Positions 45,416 to 51,757 of a stretch of 64,000 bases of DNA are shown here, in pieces; position 1 is the stretch's first letter, and each line of letters begins with the position of its first letter. A model generated the notes under the pieces. That model had not been told where the DNA came from. It did not search any database and worked only from the letters and a program-made list of their open reading frames with translations. Both the position numbers and the translations under genes were made by a program. Origin of the DNA: Prado023 sp963700395 (lineage in GTDB: Bacteria > Actinomycetota > Actinomycetes > S36-B12 > CAIYMF01); the NCBI GenBank assembly GCA_963700395.1, contig CAVOXI010000001.1, positions 1,054,001-1,118,000 on the forward strand. The letters run 5' to 3'.

Positions 45416-45674
45416 TCAGGGCGCCTCCTCATCCTCGTGGGACGCCGCGGTGTCAGCACCGCCAGTCCCATCGGCCCACTCCGGCGACGCCGGCGGAAGC
45501 CCTGGCTCCGCAGGGACCGTGATGCCGACGAGGGCACCGGGCGACACGGCTGCCGCCGCAGTCAGGAGGCTCGCTCGTCCCCGGCGGGCTCCCCGTCCAT
45601 CGGCTCTGTGCCCCGCGGGTTGGCGGGCTCACCTGCTCGCGCTCGTCCTGGCGATCGTTCTCAGGATCCGGCAT
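45416..45674 (-). CDS. Small hypothetical protein, one frameshift
   Basis: ATG 45674 has a near-perfect AAGGAGGT upstream and begins PDPENDRQDEREQVSPP. In the given frame the rest is Arg/Cys-rich and unconvincing. Removing one G from the GGGG run at 45611-45614 leads into LLTAAAAVSPGALVGITVP and an acidic end, DTAASHEDEEAP, whose stop is one base from the lipoprotein start. The product is about 85 aa, perhaps with one weak hydrophobic segment. The overall arrangement (ribosome site, coupled stop) makes it likely to be real. Confidence 0.5.
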
Positions 45675-45723
45675 CTCCGACCTCCTTGACTGGGACTCCA
45701 CTGCCGATCCGGCGTGGTCGAGG

Positions 45724-45934
45724 TCAGTTCTCGCCCGAGGCAGTGACCCACTTGCGGGCCCCCGCCACGAGGGCGAGGGTGAGCACGCCGGCCAGGAGGA
45801 CTGCCGATCGTGCGTCGATTGGTCAGCAGCGTCGTGATCGCCTGCGCTCCTGCCACGGCGATCACGGGAGCCGCCTCCGGCGCGAGCGTCGGCTCGCCTG
45901 CCGCCTCCATGGATGGCGCGAACGAGTCAGTCAT
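45724..45934 (-). CDS. Small single-pass membrane protein, one frameshift
   Basis: ATG 45934 begins TDSFAPSMEAAGEPTLAPEA. The given frame loses the pattern at about 45810-45816. With one extra base removed it continues as a hydrophobic helix, VLLAGVLTLALVAGARKW, ending VTASGEN at 45724. About 69 aa: an acidic soluble part, then a membrane segment near the C-terminus. First gene after the SigB-type promoter at 46018-46042, so stress induction of this gene and the two that follow is expected. Confidence 0.55.
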
Positions 45935-46017
45935 TGCCTCAACCTCTCCCCTGAGCACCTGGTGCAGGATCGACCGGACCGCCCTGGTGCTGGCAACCAC
46001 CGATCGTGATCAGCACA

Positions 46018-46042
46018 TACCCGCGCTGGTGGTGCACATACC
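46018..46042 (-). promoter_or_regulatory. SigB-type promoter, minus strand
   Basis: GTATG-N14-GGGTAT, the best -10 match to the actinobacterial SigB/SigF consensus in the window. It reads toward the small membrane protein, small hypothetical and lipoprotein genes. A second, divergent copy lies 105 bp away at 46147. Confidence 0.65.
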
Positions 46043-46146
46043 TCGCACGGGGCCGGTCCGGTCCGGGCACCAGCCCTGGCCCGGTCGGCGGCAGTGGTCG
46101 TCGGCAGGGGCGGCGGGGGCTGGCGCGAGCAGCCCGACCCGCGTGC

Positions 46147-46171
46147 GTATGCGCCTGCCGGTCGTGGGTAC
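46147..46171 (+). promoter_or_regulatory. SigB-type promoter before the YcgG/GntA-like gene
   Basis: GTATG-N14-GGGTAC on the plus strand, 38 bp before ATG 46210. Divergent partner of the site at 46018. Confidence 0.65.
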
Positions 46172-46209
46172 GTGATCAGGACCAGCAGCCCCCGACCTGG
46201 AGGTCGATC

Positions 46210-46924
46210 ATGCGCGAACTGGCCCCACCACTGCCCGATGCCGCCGACGACGAGGCGCTCGTCGAAGTCGTTCCATGGGATGGTCGGGCACCCGGACTAC
46301 CCCTGCCTGGGCGCTCGCTCGGTGTTCCGCCGCGACCGGGCCCATGTACGCGTGTACCAGCAGCTGGGCGAGGCGGGCACGGCGAGGGCTCTGCTCACCG
46401 ACCTCGGCAGTTTCGCCTCCGGAGTCGATCTCGACTCCGACCTCGCGTCCTTCGTCGCGCTCTTCCGTCAGCCAGAACCTGAGAACGAGGAGCAGTTCGA
46501 AGAGCTGCTGTGGGCACAGCTGCGGCAGATGCACGACGCGGACGCCTCACCCTGGGCCCCCGGAGTCTCATCGAACCCCGAGGACCCGCACTTCGGGTTC
46601 AGCGCCGGCGGCGTCGCCTACTTCGTCATCGGGATGCACCCGAGGGCCTCCCGCATCGCCCGCCGAGCCCCGGTGCCGACGCTGGTGTTCAACCTGCACG
46701 CGCAGTTCGAGCGATTGCGCTCCGAGGGCACGTTCCCGCGGATGCGCGACAGGATCCGGGCGCGCGACGCGCTACTGCAGGGCACGCGCAACCCGATGGT
46801 CAGCGACCACGGGGACGGCTCCGAGGCCCGCCAGTACTCCGGTCGGGCCGTGGAGTCGAGCTGGCACGCGCCCTTCGCCGCCCACCACCGCGCGCCCGAC
46901 CCTCGACGGGAGGCCCACCGATGA
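46210..46924 (+). CDS. YqcI/YcgG (GntA-like) family heme protein, one frameshift
   Basis: ATG 46210 has GGAGGTCGATC before it. MRELAPPLPDAADDEALVE is followed in the next frame by SFHGMVGHPDYPCLGARSVF, so one extra A at 46265-46266 is likely. The family pattern follows: RRDRAHVRVYQQLGEAGTAR, FASFVALFRQPEPENEEQ-like spacing and HPRASRIARRAPVPTLVFNL. Related GntA proteins are heme-dependent and hydroxylate guanidino nitrogen; here the substrate is unknown. About 237 aa. Its stop overlaps the DUF1989 start (ATGA), so the two form one operon. Confidence 0.8.
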
Positions 46925-47521
46925 GGCGCCTGGAGCCGCAGACCGGCACGGGGTTCCTCCTCGCAGCAGGTGAGCACCTGCGGGTCGTGGACCCGACCGG
47001 GCAGCAGGTCAGCGACTTCTTCGCCCTGTCGGCCCAGGACCATGGCGAGCGGCTGTCCTCGGGTCGCACCATCGATGTGTCCGGCCGGATCTACATGAGC
47101 ACCGGCGACGTCCTGTTGAGCAACCGCAGCCGAGCGATGGCCACGATCGTGGCGGACAGCTGCGGGCGTCATGACTTCCTGCTCACGCCCTGCAGCCAGC
47201 AGACCTTCGACATGCTCTACCCCGAGCTGCAGGGTGCGCCCCACCGCAGCTGCCTCGACAACCTGACCCGGGGACTCGAGCCCTTCGGTGTCGCCGCCGA
47301 CGCGATCGGCACCACGTTCAACATCTTCATGAACGTCTGGACCGACCCCAGTGGCCAGCTGCACATCGACCCGCCCACGTCCGTCGCCGGGGACCAGCTG
47401 GTCATCAGGGCGGAGATGGACCTGCATGTCGGACTCACGGCCTGCTCGGCGGAGAAGTCCAACGGGGGCGTGTGCAAGCCGATCGACTACGAGATCCTCG
47501 ACCCCGAGCGGACGCGAGTAG
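46921..47521 (+). CDS. DUF1989/urea carboxylase-associated family protein, one frameshift at the 3' end
   Basis: From ATG 46921. Family markers: GTGFLLAAGEHLRVVDPTG, QVSDFFALSAQD, STGDVLLSNRSRAMATIV, PHRSCLDNLTRGLEPFGV, NIFMNVWTDPSGQLHI and the closing CSAEKSNGGVCKPIDYEIL. The given frame then runs about 220 codons across the opposite-strand hemerythrin gene. One extra C at 47502-47505 explains this; corrected, the end is LDPSGRE with TAG at 47519-47521, as expected for this short family (about 199 aa). DUF1989 proteins accompany urea and guanidine carboxylation genes, none of which are here. Confidence 0.82.
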
Positions 47522-47529
47522 GACGTCTC

Positions 47530-48084
47530 TCAGCGACCCTTCATCGTCTCGTTCAGCGCGGAGAGCAGTCCGGGGGTCCCGCCCCCGAGGTCGGACGCGG
47601 GCAGACCGGGCTGGACCTTGCTCGCCCGGTCAGTCGCTCGTGCCTCAGCTGCGAGCATCAGCTCGGCGAGGGCACGGAGCTCCTCGCCGGAGAGCTCCGC
47701 ACGCAGGCGTGGGAACTCCTGGCGCTCCTGGGACTCCGCATGCAGGGTCAGCGCGCGCCCCACGGAGATCAGTCGGGCGTCGAAGCCCTCATCCTTGGGT
47801 TCCATGGCCGACATCTGCGACAGCGCGCCGACCAGGCCGTCGCCCGACACCCCCGGTCCACCCGTCCGGCCATCGGACCCCGGCGCCGCCCCGGGGTCGC
47901 CGGTGCGGTGGAGCAGCTCCTGCTCCACCGCGTCGTGCACTGCCAGGAGCGTGATCAACTCGTCGAAGCGCTCCGCCTTGGCATCGCCCTGGGCAGTCAC
48001 GATGTCGGTGAACGTGATCCGGATCTGCTCATGCCGCTCGACCAGGAGGTCGAGGACATCGCGTCCATCAGGCGATTTGCTCAT
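47530..48084 (-). CDS. Hemerythrin-like HHE domain protein
   Basis: 184 aa from ATG 48084. First HHE half: LDLLVERHEQIRITFTDIV and LLAVHDAVEQELLHRTGD. A Gly/Pro spacer follows, then the second half with ISVGRALTLHAESQERQEFP and RLRAELSGEELRALAELMLA. The histidine and glutamate spacing fits a di-iron four-helix bundle that can bind oxygen or peroxide. A SigB-type promoter ends 8 bp before ATG, so the mRNA would be leaderless or nearly so. The 3' end is 8 bp from the convergent DUF1989 gene. Confidence 0.88.
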   Translation of the reverse strand: MSKSPDGRDVLDLLVERHEQIRITFTDIVTAQGDAKAERFDELITLLAVHDAVEQELLHRTGDPGAAPGSDGRTGGPGVSGDGLVGALSQMSAMEPKDEGFDARLISVGRALTLHAESQERQEFPRLRAELSGEELRALAELMLAAEARATDRASKVQPGLPASDLGGGTPGLLSALNETMKGR

Positions 48085-48092
48085 AGTGGGGC

Positions 48093-48117
48093 CTACCCCC
48101 TCCGATCGTTGGCATAC
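48093..48117 (-). promoter_or_regulatory. SigB-type promoter before the hemerythrin gene
   Basis: On the minus strand, GTATG-N14-GGGTAG, ending 8 bp before ATG 48084. Confidence 0.65.
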
Positions 48118-48135
48118 GCCGGCCCGACACATCAC

Positions 48136-48175
48136 CGGTCGCGGTCGGTCCCAAACCGGGAGCCGACCGCGACCG
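48136..48175 (-). terminator. Hairpin terminator after csbD-like gene
   Basis: Perfect 13-bp arms, CGGTCGCGGTCGG and CCGACCGCGACCG, with a 14-base loop, starting 10 bp beyond the CsbD-like stop. Confidence 0.8.
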
Positions 48176-48184
48176 ATGGCCTGC

Positions 48185-48358
48185 TCAGTTCTTGAAGGCG
48201 TCCTTCACGTTCTCCGCGGCCTTGCCGAGGTCGGCCTTGTCCTGGTCGCGCTCCCCCTCGGCCTTCAGGCTGTCGTTGCCCGTGACGTGCCCGACGCCCT
48301 CCTTGACCTTGCCGATTGCGTCGTCCACCGTGTGGCGGACCTTGTCGTCGCCGTCCAT
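48185..48358 (-). CDS. CsbD family stress protein
   Basis: 57 aa from ATG 48358, with AGGAGG six bases upstream. The sequence has the family pattern DAIGKVKEGVGHVTGNDSLK, then AEGERDQDKADLGKAAENVK, a charged amphipathic protein. CsbD was first described in Bacillus as a SigB-controlled gene; here a SigB-type promoter (GTATG-N14-TGGTAC) lies at 48469-48493. The gene is isolated between a terminator and a 110-bp leader. Confidence 0.92.
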   Translation of the reverse strand: MDGDDKVRHTVDDAIGKVKEGVGHVTGNDSLKAEGERDQDKADLGKAAENVKDAFKN

Positions 48359-48374
48359 CTGTTCCCTCCTTGTG

Positions 48375-48396
48375 TCGTGTTCACATCGTGTTCACA
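48375..48396 (-). repeat. Tandem 11-bp direct repeat in csbD leader
   Basis: TCGTGTTCACA occurs twice with no gap (plus strand), 17 bp upstream of ATG 48358. The 11-bp period equals about one helical turn. Either a regulator site in the leader or a chance duplication. Confidence 0.4.
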
Positions 48397-48468
48397 CCGA
48401 CCCGCTGGCGGGGTTCCTCCGGAGATGGTCGTCCGGCCCCCAGGACCCGAAGCAGGTCGTCCTTCCCG

Positions 48469-48493
48469 GTACCACTGCGACGCGGATCCATAC
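48469..48493 (-). promoter_or_regulatory. SigB-type promoter before the csbD-like gene
   Basis: On the minus strand, GTATG-N14-TGGTAC, one base off GGGTAC. It lies 111 bp before ATG 48358. CsbD being a classical SigB target supports the assignment. Confidence 0.55.
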
Positions 48494-48529
48494 CTGAGGG
48501 GCCGGACTGCCCGGGTGAACGTGGGGGTG

Positions 48530-48556
48530 GTGTCTGACCCGGTCACGCCGGGGTAG
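48530..48556 (+). promoter_or_regulatory. SigB-type promoter before the small ORF at 48608
   Basis: GTGTC-N16-GGGTAG on the plus strand, 51 bp before ATG 48608. The spacer is 16 rather than 14 and the -35 is weaker, so this is the least certain of the group except for glgP. Confidence 0.45.
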
Positions 48557-48607
48557 GGGACCTGCGACGGACCGTCCGCCGATCAACCCGACTCCCTAGG
48601 AGGCGTG

Positions 48608-48751
48608 ATGCGGTTCCTGCACTGGATCGGCTACAAGTTGAACGTGTTCAGCATTGCCCTGTTCGGTCCCCCGAGGCTCGACAACGAGCACGACCCGATA
48701 GTGCAGCTCAAGCAGGAGCACGGCGATCCCATCCCCGACGACCCGACCTGA
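48608..48751 (+). CDS. Small protein of unknown function (47 aa)
   Basis: ATG 48608 with a perfect AGGAGG four bases upstream. The sequence is MRFLHWIGYKLNVFSIALFG followed by an acidic half (LDNEHDPIVQLKQEHGDPIP). Third codon positions are GC-rich. The N-terminal half is hydrophobic and aromatic and may touch the membrane. It lies between the CsbD-like gene and the Asp23 operon under its own promoter-like site. I do not recognise a family. Confidence 0.6.
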   Translation: MRFLHWIGYKLNVFSIALFGPPRLDNEHDPIVQLKQEHGDPIPDDPT

Positions 48752-48807
48752 GCTCTGCACCCACCCGCGAGATCCTGGAGATCCGGATATCCCAGCCACC
48801 AAGGCAT

Positions 48808-48832
48808 GTATCTGGCAGCGGACTGCGGGTAG
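48808..48832 (+). promoter_or_regulatory. SigB-type promoter before the Asp23 operon
   Basis: GTATC-N14-GGGTAG, 114 bp before ATG 48947. Confidence 0.6.
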
Positions 48833-48850
48833 GGGCCGGCAGCGACGATC

Positions 48851-48866
48851 GTGACATCGCTGTCAC
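48851..48866. promoter_or_regulatory. Perfect short palindrome in Asp23 operon leader
   Basis: GTGACA-N4-TGTCAC, 6-bp arms, about 19-34 bp after the SigB-type -10 (48827-48832). Candidate operator for a dimeric regulator acting on the operon; the protein is unknown. Confidence 0.4.
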
Positions 48867-48946
48867 TCATCCGTTCAGCCCCACGGTCAAGAGGGGTCAG
48901 CCCAGGTCGCCACCGTCCACCACATCAACCGTCCAGGAGGACCCGA

Positions 48947-49399
48947 ATGCCCACGCCCACCGCTGGTTCCGAGATCGAGGTACGCCCGTCCAAGGGTGTC
49001 CTGAGCACACCACAGGGCCGCACGACCATAGCCGACATCGTGGTCCAGAAGATCGCGGGCATGGCCGCGAAGGACATGTCCGGCGTCTACGAGCTCGGTA
49101 CGGGCAGCGGGGCGGCCAAGGCCTACTCCGCCCTGAAGGAGCGCATCCCCGGCTCCAGCTCGAGCTCCGGCCACGGGGTTGCCGTCGAGGTGGGCGAGAC
49201 GCAGGCCGCCGTCGACCTCGACCTCGTGGTGGAGTTCGGCGTCGCGATCGCCGACGTGGCCCAGGCAGTGCGCCGCAATGTCATCTCCGCGGTCGAGCGC
49301 ATGACCGGCCTGGAGGTGACCGAGGTGAACGTGGTCGTCAATGACGTCCACCTGCCCGCAGATGACGTCGCACCCGTAGAGTCGCCACGCGTCCAGTGA
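48947..49399 (+). CDS. Asp23/Gls24 family envelope stress protein
   Basis: 150 aa from ATG 48947, after CCAGGAGG. The family core is visible: TTIADIVVQKIAGMAAKDMS, GVYELGTGSG, VAVEVGETQAAVDLDLVVEF, GVAIADVAQAVRRNVISAVE and RMTGLEVTEVNVVVNDVHLP. In firmicutes Asp23 binds the membrane anchor AmaP at the cell envelope during alkaline shock. It heads a six-gene operon whose later genes include a second Asp23 protein and AmaP-like anchors. Confidence 0.95.
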   Translation: MPTPTAGSEIEVRPSKGVLSTPQGRTTIADIVVQKIAGMAAKDMSGVYELGTGSGAAKAYSALKERIPGSSSSSGHGVAVEVGETQAAVDLDLVVEFGVAIADVAQAVRRNVISAVERMTGLEVTEVNVVVNDVHLPADDVAPVESPRVQ

Positions 49400-49788
49400 G
49401 CGACGCCCTCCTACCCCCTCCGCCGCCCGGTCCGCCGCAGGGGGCCGATCCGACACCGGAGCAGGCCCTTGCGGCGGCCGTGGCCCTCTGCCCTGATGTG
49501 GCGGGCCTGTCGGGTGGATCGTTCGGCGAGGTCGCCACCTACCTACCCGGGCGCAGTGTCACAGGCGTCCGGCTGCTCGAGGACAGCATCGAGGTCCACG
49601 TGATCGCCCGGTTGGGCACACCCCTGCCGTCTGTCGCGGCCCAGGTGCGGATTGCCTGCGCGCCGTTCGCCCATGGCCGTCACGTGGACGTCACGATCGA
49701 CGACGTGGTCCCCGAGGTGGGCGACCACGGGCCCGACGCTGGGGATCGGCTCACCAGCGCGCGGTCCACACACCACACCACCCCGTGA
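49396..49788 (+). CDS. Asp23-operon protein of unknown function
   Basis: 130 aa from GTG 49396, overlapping the previous stop (GTGA). Pro-rich start (LLPPPPPGPPQGADP), then a domain with PDVAGLSGGSFGEVATYLPG, VTGVRLLEDSIEVHVIARLG and VDVTIDDVVPE. The alternating hydrophobic pattern resembles a divergent single Asp23-like domain. Its place between an Asp23 gene and DUF2273 is common in actinobacteria. Confidence 0.8.
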   Translation: MSDALLPPPPPGPPQGADPTPEQALAAAVALCPDVAGLSGGSFGEVATYLPGRSVTGVRLLEDSIEVHVIARLGTPLPSVAAQVRIACAPFAHGRHVDVTIDDVVPEVGDHGPDAGDRLTSARSTHHTTP

Positions 49789-49823
49789 GTGCTGATCGCG
49801 CCGGGGATCCTAGGAGGCACCAC

Positions 49824-50012
49824 ATGTCCCCCACATCCGCGTCCGTCGTGGGCCTGTTCGCCGGGCTCCTGCTCGCCCTGGGCATCCTGATCGACGGCTT
49901 CTCCGGGTTCGTGCTCCTTGCGCTGTTCGGCACCGTCGGGCTGGTCGTCGGCAAGATCATCGACGGTGACATCGACGTGTCCGCCTACCTCAACCGGGGT
50001 CGGACGAGATGA
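49824..50012 (+). CDS. DUF2273-like small membrane protein
   Basis: 62 aa from ATG 49824, after TAGGAGG. Two hydrophobic helices (VVGLFAGLLLALGILIDGF and GFVLLALFGTVGLVVGKII) and an acidic/polar tail (DGDIDVSAYLNRGRTR). This matches DUF2273, a small membrane partner found in Asp23/AmaP operons. The stop overlaps the next start (ATGA at 50009). Confidence 0.88.
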   Translation: MSPTSASVVGLFAGLLLALGILIDGFSGFVLLALFGTVGLVVGKIIDGDIDVSAYLNRGRTR

Positions 50013-50455
50013 GCGCTGCCACGACCCGAGAGATGCCGCCGTCCTCGGCGTCGGACGGGCATGAGGTGGAGGACAGCTCCCGGCCGGGGTCCGGGGCTGC
50101 CGACGAGCGTGGCGTGACCGTGATCCGTCCGCGCGTGGTCGAACGGGTCGCGGCCCAGGCTGTCCGGGAGGTCGCGGATACGGCGGGCACCGGCAGGCGC
50201 GTGCTCGGCCACGCCTTCGGCACGCCCGGTACCCAGGACCAGGCGGCCGTCCGAGCGGACGTCGACGGACAGGTGACGACACTCGACGTCGCGATGACCG
50301 TCGTGTACCCGGCGCCGGTGCTCGCCGTGACGCGGAGGACCCGGCACCACATCATCGACCGGATCGTGGAGCTGACCGGGCTCAGCGTCCGCCGGCTCGA
50401 CATCACGGTGGTCGGGATGAGCGTGACCGGTCCGAGCACGTCCAGGGTCAGGTGA
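50009..50455 (+). CDS. Second Asp23/Gls24 family protein
   Basis: 148 aa from ATG 50009. After a disordered 35-residue N-terminus the Asp23 domain follows: VTVIRPRVVERVAAQAVREV, ADTAGTGRRVLG, VTTLDVAMTVVYPAPVLAV, RRTRHHIIDRIVELTGLSV and RRLDITVVGMSV. Paralogous to the operon's first gene but shorter. The two Asp23 proteins may form mixed assemblies at the membrane; this is inference. Confidence 0.92.
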   Translation: MSAATTREMPPSSASDGHEVEDSSRPGSGAADERGVTVIRPRVVERVAAQAVREVADTAGTGRRVLGHAFGTPGTQDQAAVRADVDGQVTTLDVAMTVVYPAPVLAVTRRTRHHIIDRIVELTGLSVRRLDITVVGMSVTGPSTSRVR

Positions 50456-50988
50456 TGGCCGTGCGGATCGTCCGGCGCGTGATCTCGGCGGTCGTGGCGC
50501 TCGTCCTCCTGGCACTGAGCATCGTGACCCTGGTCGAGGTGACCCTTGCCGCCCTGGGCCGTCCGCCCTGGCTGGTCGATGGCGGCGCCGCCCGCGACGA
50601 GCTGGCCAGCCGGCCGTGGGATGACACGGTGGTGATCCTCACGTCCGCAGGCCTCATGGTGCTGGGAGTGGCCCTGCTCGCGGTCGCCCTGGCCCCAGGG
50701 CGCAAGCGCAGCGTCGCCCTGGACAGTGGCACCGAGGGGGCATCGCTCAGCGTGCGCAGGCGCAGCCTGGAGCGCTACCTCTCGGGCGTCGCCGCCGCCC
50801 TGCCCGGGGTGCAGTCGGCCAGGACCTCAGTGCGGCGCGGAGGGCTCAAGGTCCGGGCCGACACGACCCCGATGGATGCGCAGCAGGTTCGCGAGCGCGT
50901 GCAGCAGGCGATCAGCGACCGCGTGCGGACGCTCCGGCTCCAACCCGCACCGCCCGTCTCGGTGTCGGTCCGTTCCAGGGAGGGATGA
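50452..50988 (+). CDS. DUF6286-type membrane protein of the Asp23 operon
   Basis: 178 aa; start GTG 50452 or ATG 50455. Two membrane helices (ISAVVALVLLALSIVTLVEV and TVVILTSAGLMVLGVALLAV) flank a short outside loop. A cytoplasmic domain follows with RRRSLERYLSGVAAALPGVQ, SARTSVRRGGLKVRADT and a closing PPVSVSVRSREG. The topology (two helices plus an Asp23-like ferredoxin-type domain) resembles AmaP. Overlaps both neighbours by 4 bp. Confidence 0.85.
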   Translation: MMAVRIVRRVISAVVALVLLALSIVTLVEVTLAALGRPPWLVDGGAARDELASRPWDDTVVILTSAGLMVLGVALLAVALAPGRKRSVALDSGTEGASLSVRRRSLERYLSGVAAALPGVQSARTSVRRGGLKVRADTTPMDAQQVRERVQQAISDRVRTLRLQPAPPVSVSVRSREG

Positions 50989-51563
50989 TGAGCAGCAGGG
51001 TGGACCGCACCAATCGCACGATGCTCGCCGTGCTGGGCCTCGTCCTGGTCACCGCCGGTGGCCTCGGGCTCGCCAGGAGCCTCCAATGGATCGGCGAGGG
51101 CCCCACCACCGGCAGCGTCCTGGCACGGGACTCCACGCCCACGTGGACCAGCGAGTGGTGGTTCTGGCCGGCGATCGGGGCCGGCGCACTCGTCGTCGCC
51201 CTGCTCTGCGCATGGTGGCTCCTCTCCCAGCTGAGCACGGAGCGCCTCGGCCACCTGGAGGTCGATCCGAGCCGCTCCGGCGGCGACACCTGGCTCAAGG
51301 CGTCCTCGATCGCCGAGGCGGTGGAGGACGAGGTCGAGGGCTACCCGGGGGTGGCCGACGCCAGGATGCAGCTGTTGGGCACGCCGGGCCGGCACCGGCA
51401 CCGCCTCGTGGTCTCGCTCACCGATCGGGCGGACGTCGACTCCGTTCGGGAGAGGTTGACCAGCCGAACGATCCCCAACATCCACAGGGCCCTCGACTTC
51501 GACCACCCCGAGCTGGAGGTCGAGCTCGTCCTGGCTCCCAGGGAGCGCCGTCGCCTGGACTGA
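50985..51563 (+). CDS. AmaP-like membrane anchor of the Asp23 operon
   Basis: 192 aa from ATG 50985. First helix MLAVLGLVLVTAGGLGLARS, second FWPAIGAGALVVALLCAWWL, then a cytoplasmic domain (GGDTWLKASSIAEAVEDEVE, GYPGVADARMQLLG, HRLVVSLTDRADVDSVRERL). The layout equals AmaP, which tethers Asp23 to the membrane. Last gene of the operon; the next hairpin downstream, at 51711, also serves the convergent methyltransferase. Confidence 0.87.
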   Translation: MMSSRVDRTNRTMLAVLGLVLVTAGGLGLARSLQWIGEGPTTGSVLARDSTPTWTSEWWFWPAIGAGALVVALLCAWWLLSQLSTERLGHLEVDPSRSGGDTWLKASSIAEAVEDEVEGYPGVADARMQLLGTPGRHRHRLVVSLTDRADVDSVRERLTSRTIPNIHRALDFDHPELEVELVLAPRERRRLD

Positions 51564-51604
51564 ACCGCGCCGGGTGCTGGCCGCGGCCGGACCTGGTCCG
51601 AGTC

Positions 51605-51700
51605 CTAGCGGGCCGCGGGGTCTGGTTGGTGGATCCCGAAGGTGTTGCCCTCCGTGTCCTCCGCCATTCGCTGCTCCAGCGTAGGTCGCTGCTCTCCGGC
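51605..51700 (-). pseudogene. 3' remnant of a VOC (glyoxalase-like) gene
   Basis: On the minus strand an open stretch ends EDTEGNTFGIHQPDPAAR with TAG at 51605-51607. DTEGNxFGI is the usual C-terminal strand of VOC-superfamily proteins. Only about 30 codons remain before the homology stops next to the hairpin at 51711, so the rest of the gene is missing. A relic, not a functional gene. Confidence 0.55.
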
Positions 51701-51710
51701 ACGACTGGGG

Positions 51711-51748
51711 CGAGAGGCTGGGCGCCTCGCGGGACGCCCAGCCTCTCG
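51711..51748. terminator. Strong hairpin terminator
   Basis: Perfect 14-bp arms, CGAGAGGCTGGGCG and CGCCCAGCCTCTCG, with a 10-base loop, 10 bp beyond the methyltransferase stop on the minus strand. It also terminates leftover transcription from the Asp23 operon. Confidence 0.85.
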
Positions 51749-51757
51749 ACATCCGTG

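Noticed and set aside
45416..45701. Alternative minus-strand ORF giving a Cys/Arg-rich 82-residue protein
   Set aside because: It shares the real start and ribosome site but becomes low-complexity. The frame after removing one G gives an acidic tail that ends one base before the lipoprotein start.
46043..46209. Guanidine (ykkC-type) riboswitch before the GntA-like gene
   Set aside because: I looked for the conserved ykkC elements and found none. The region is explained by the promoter and ribosome site.
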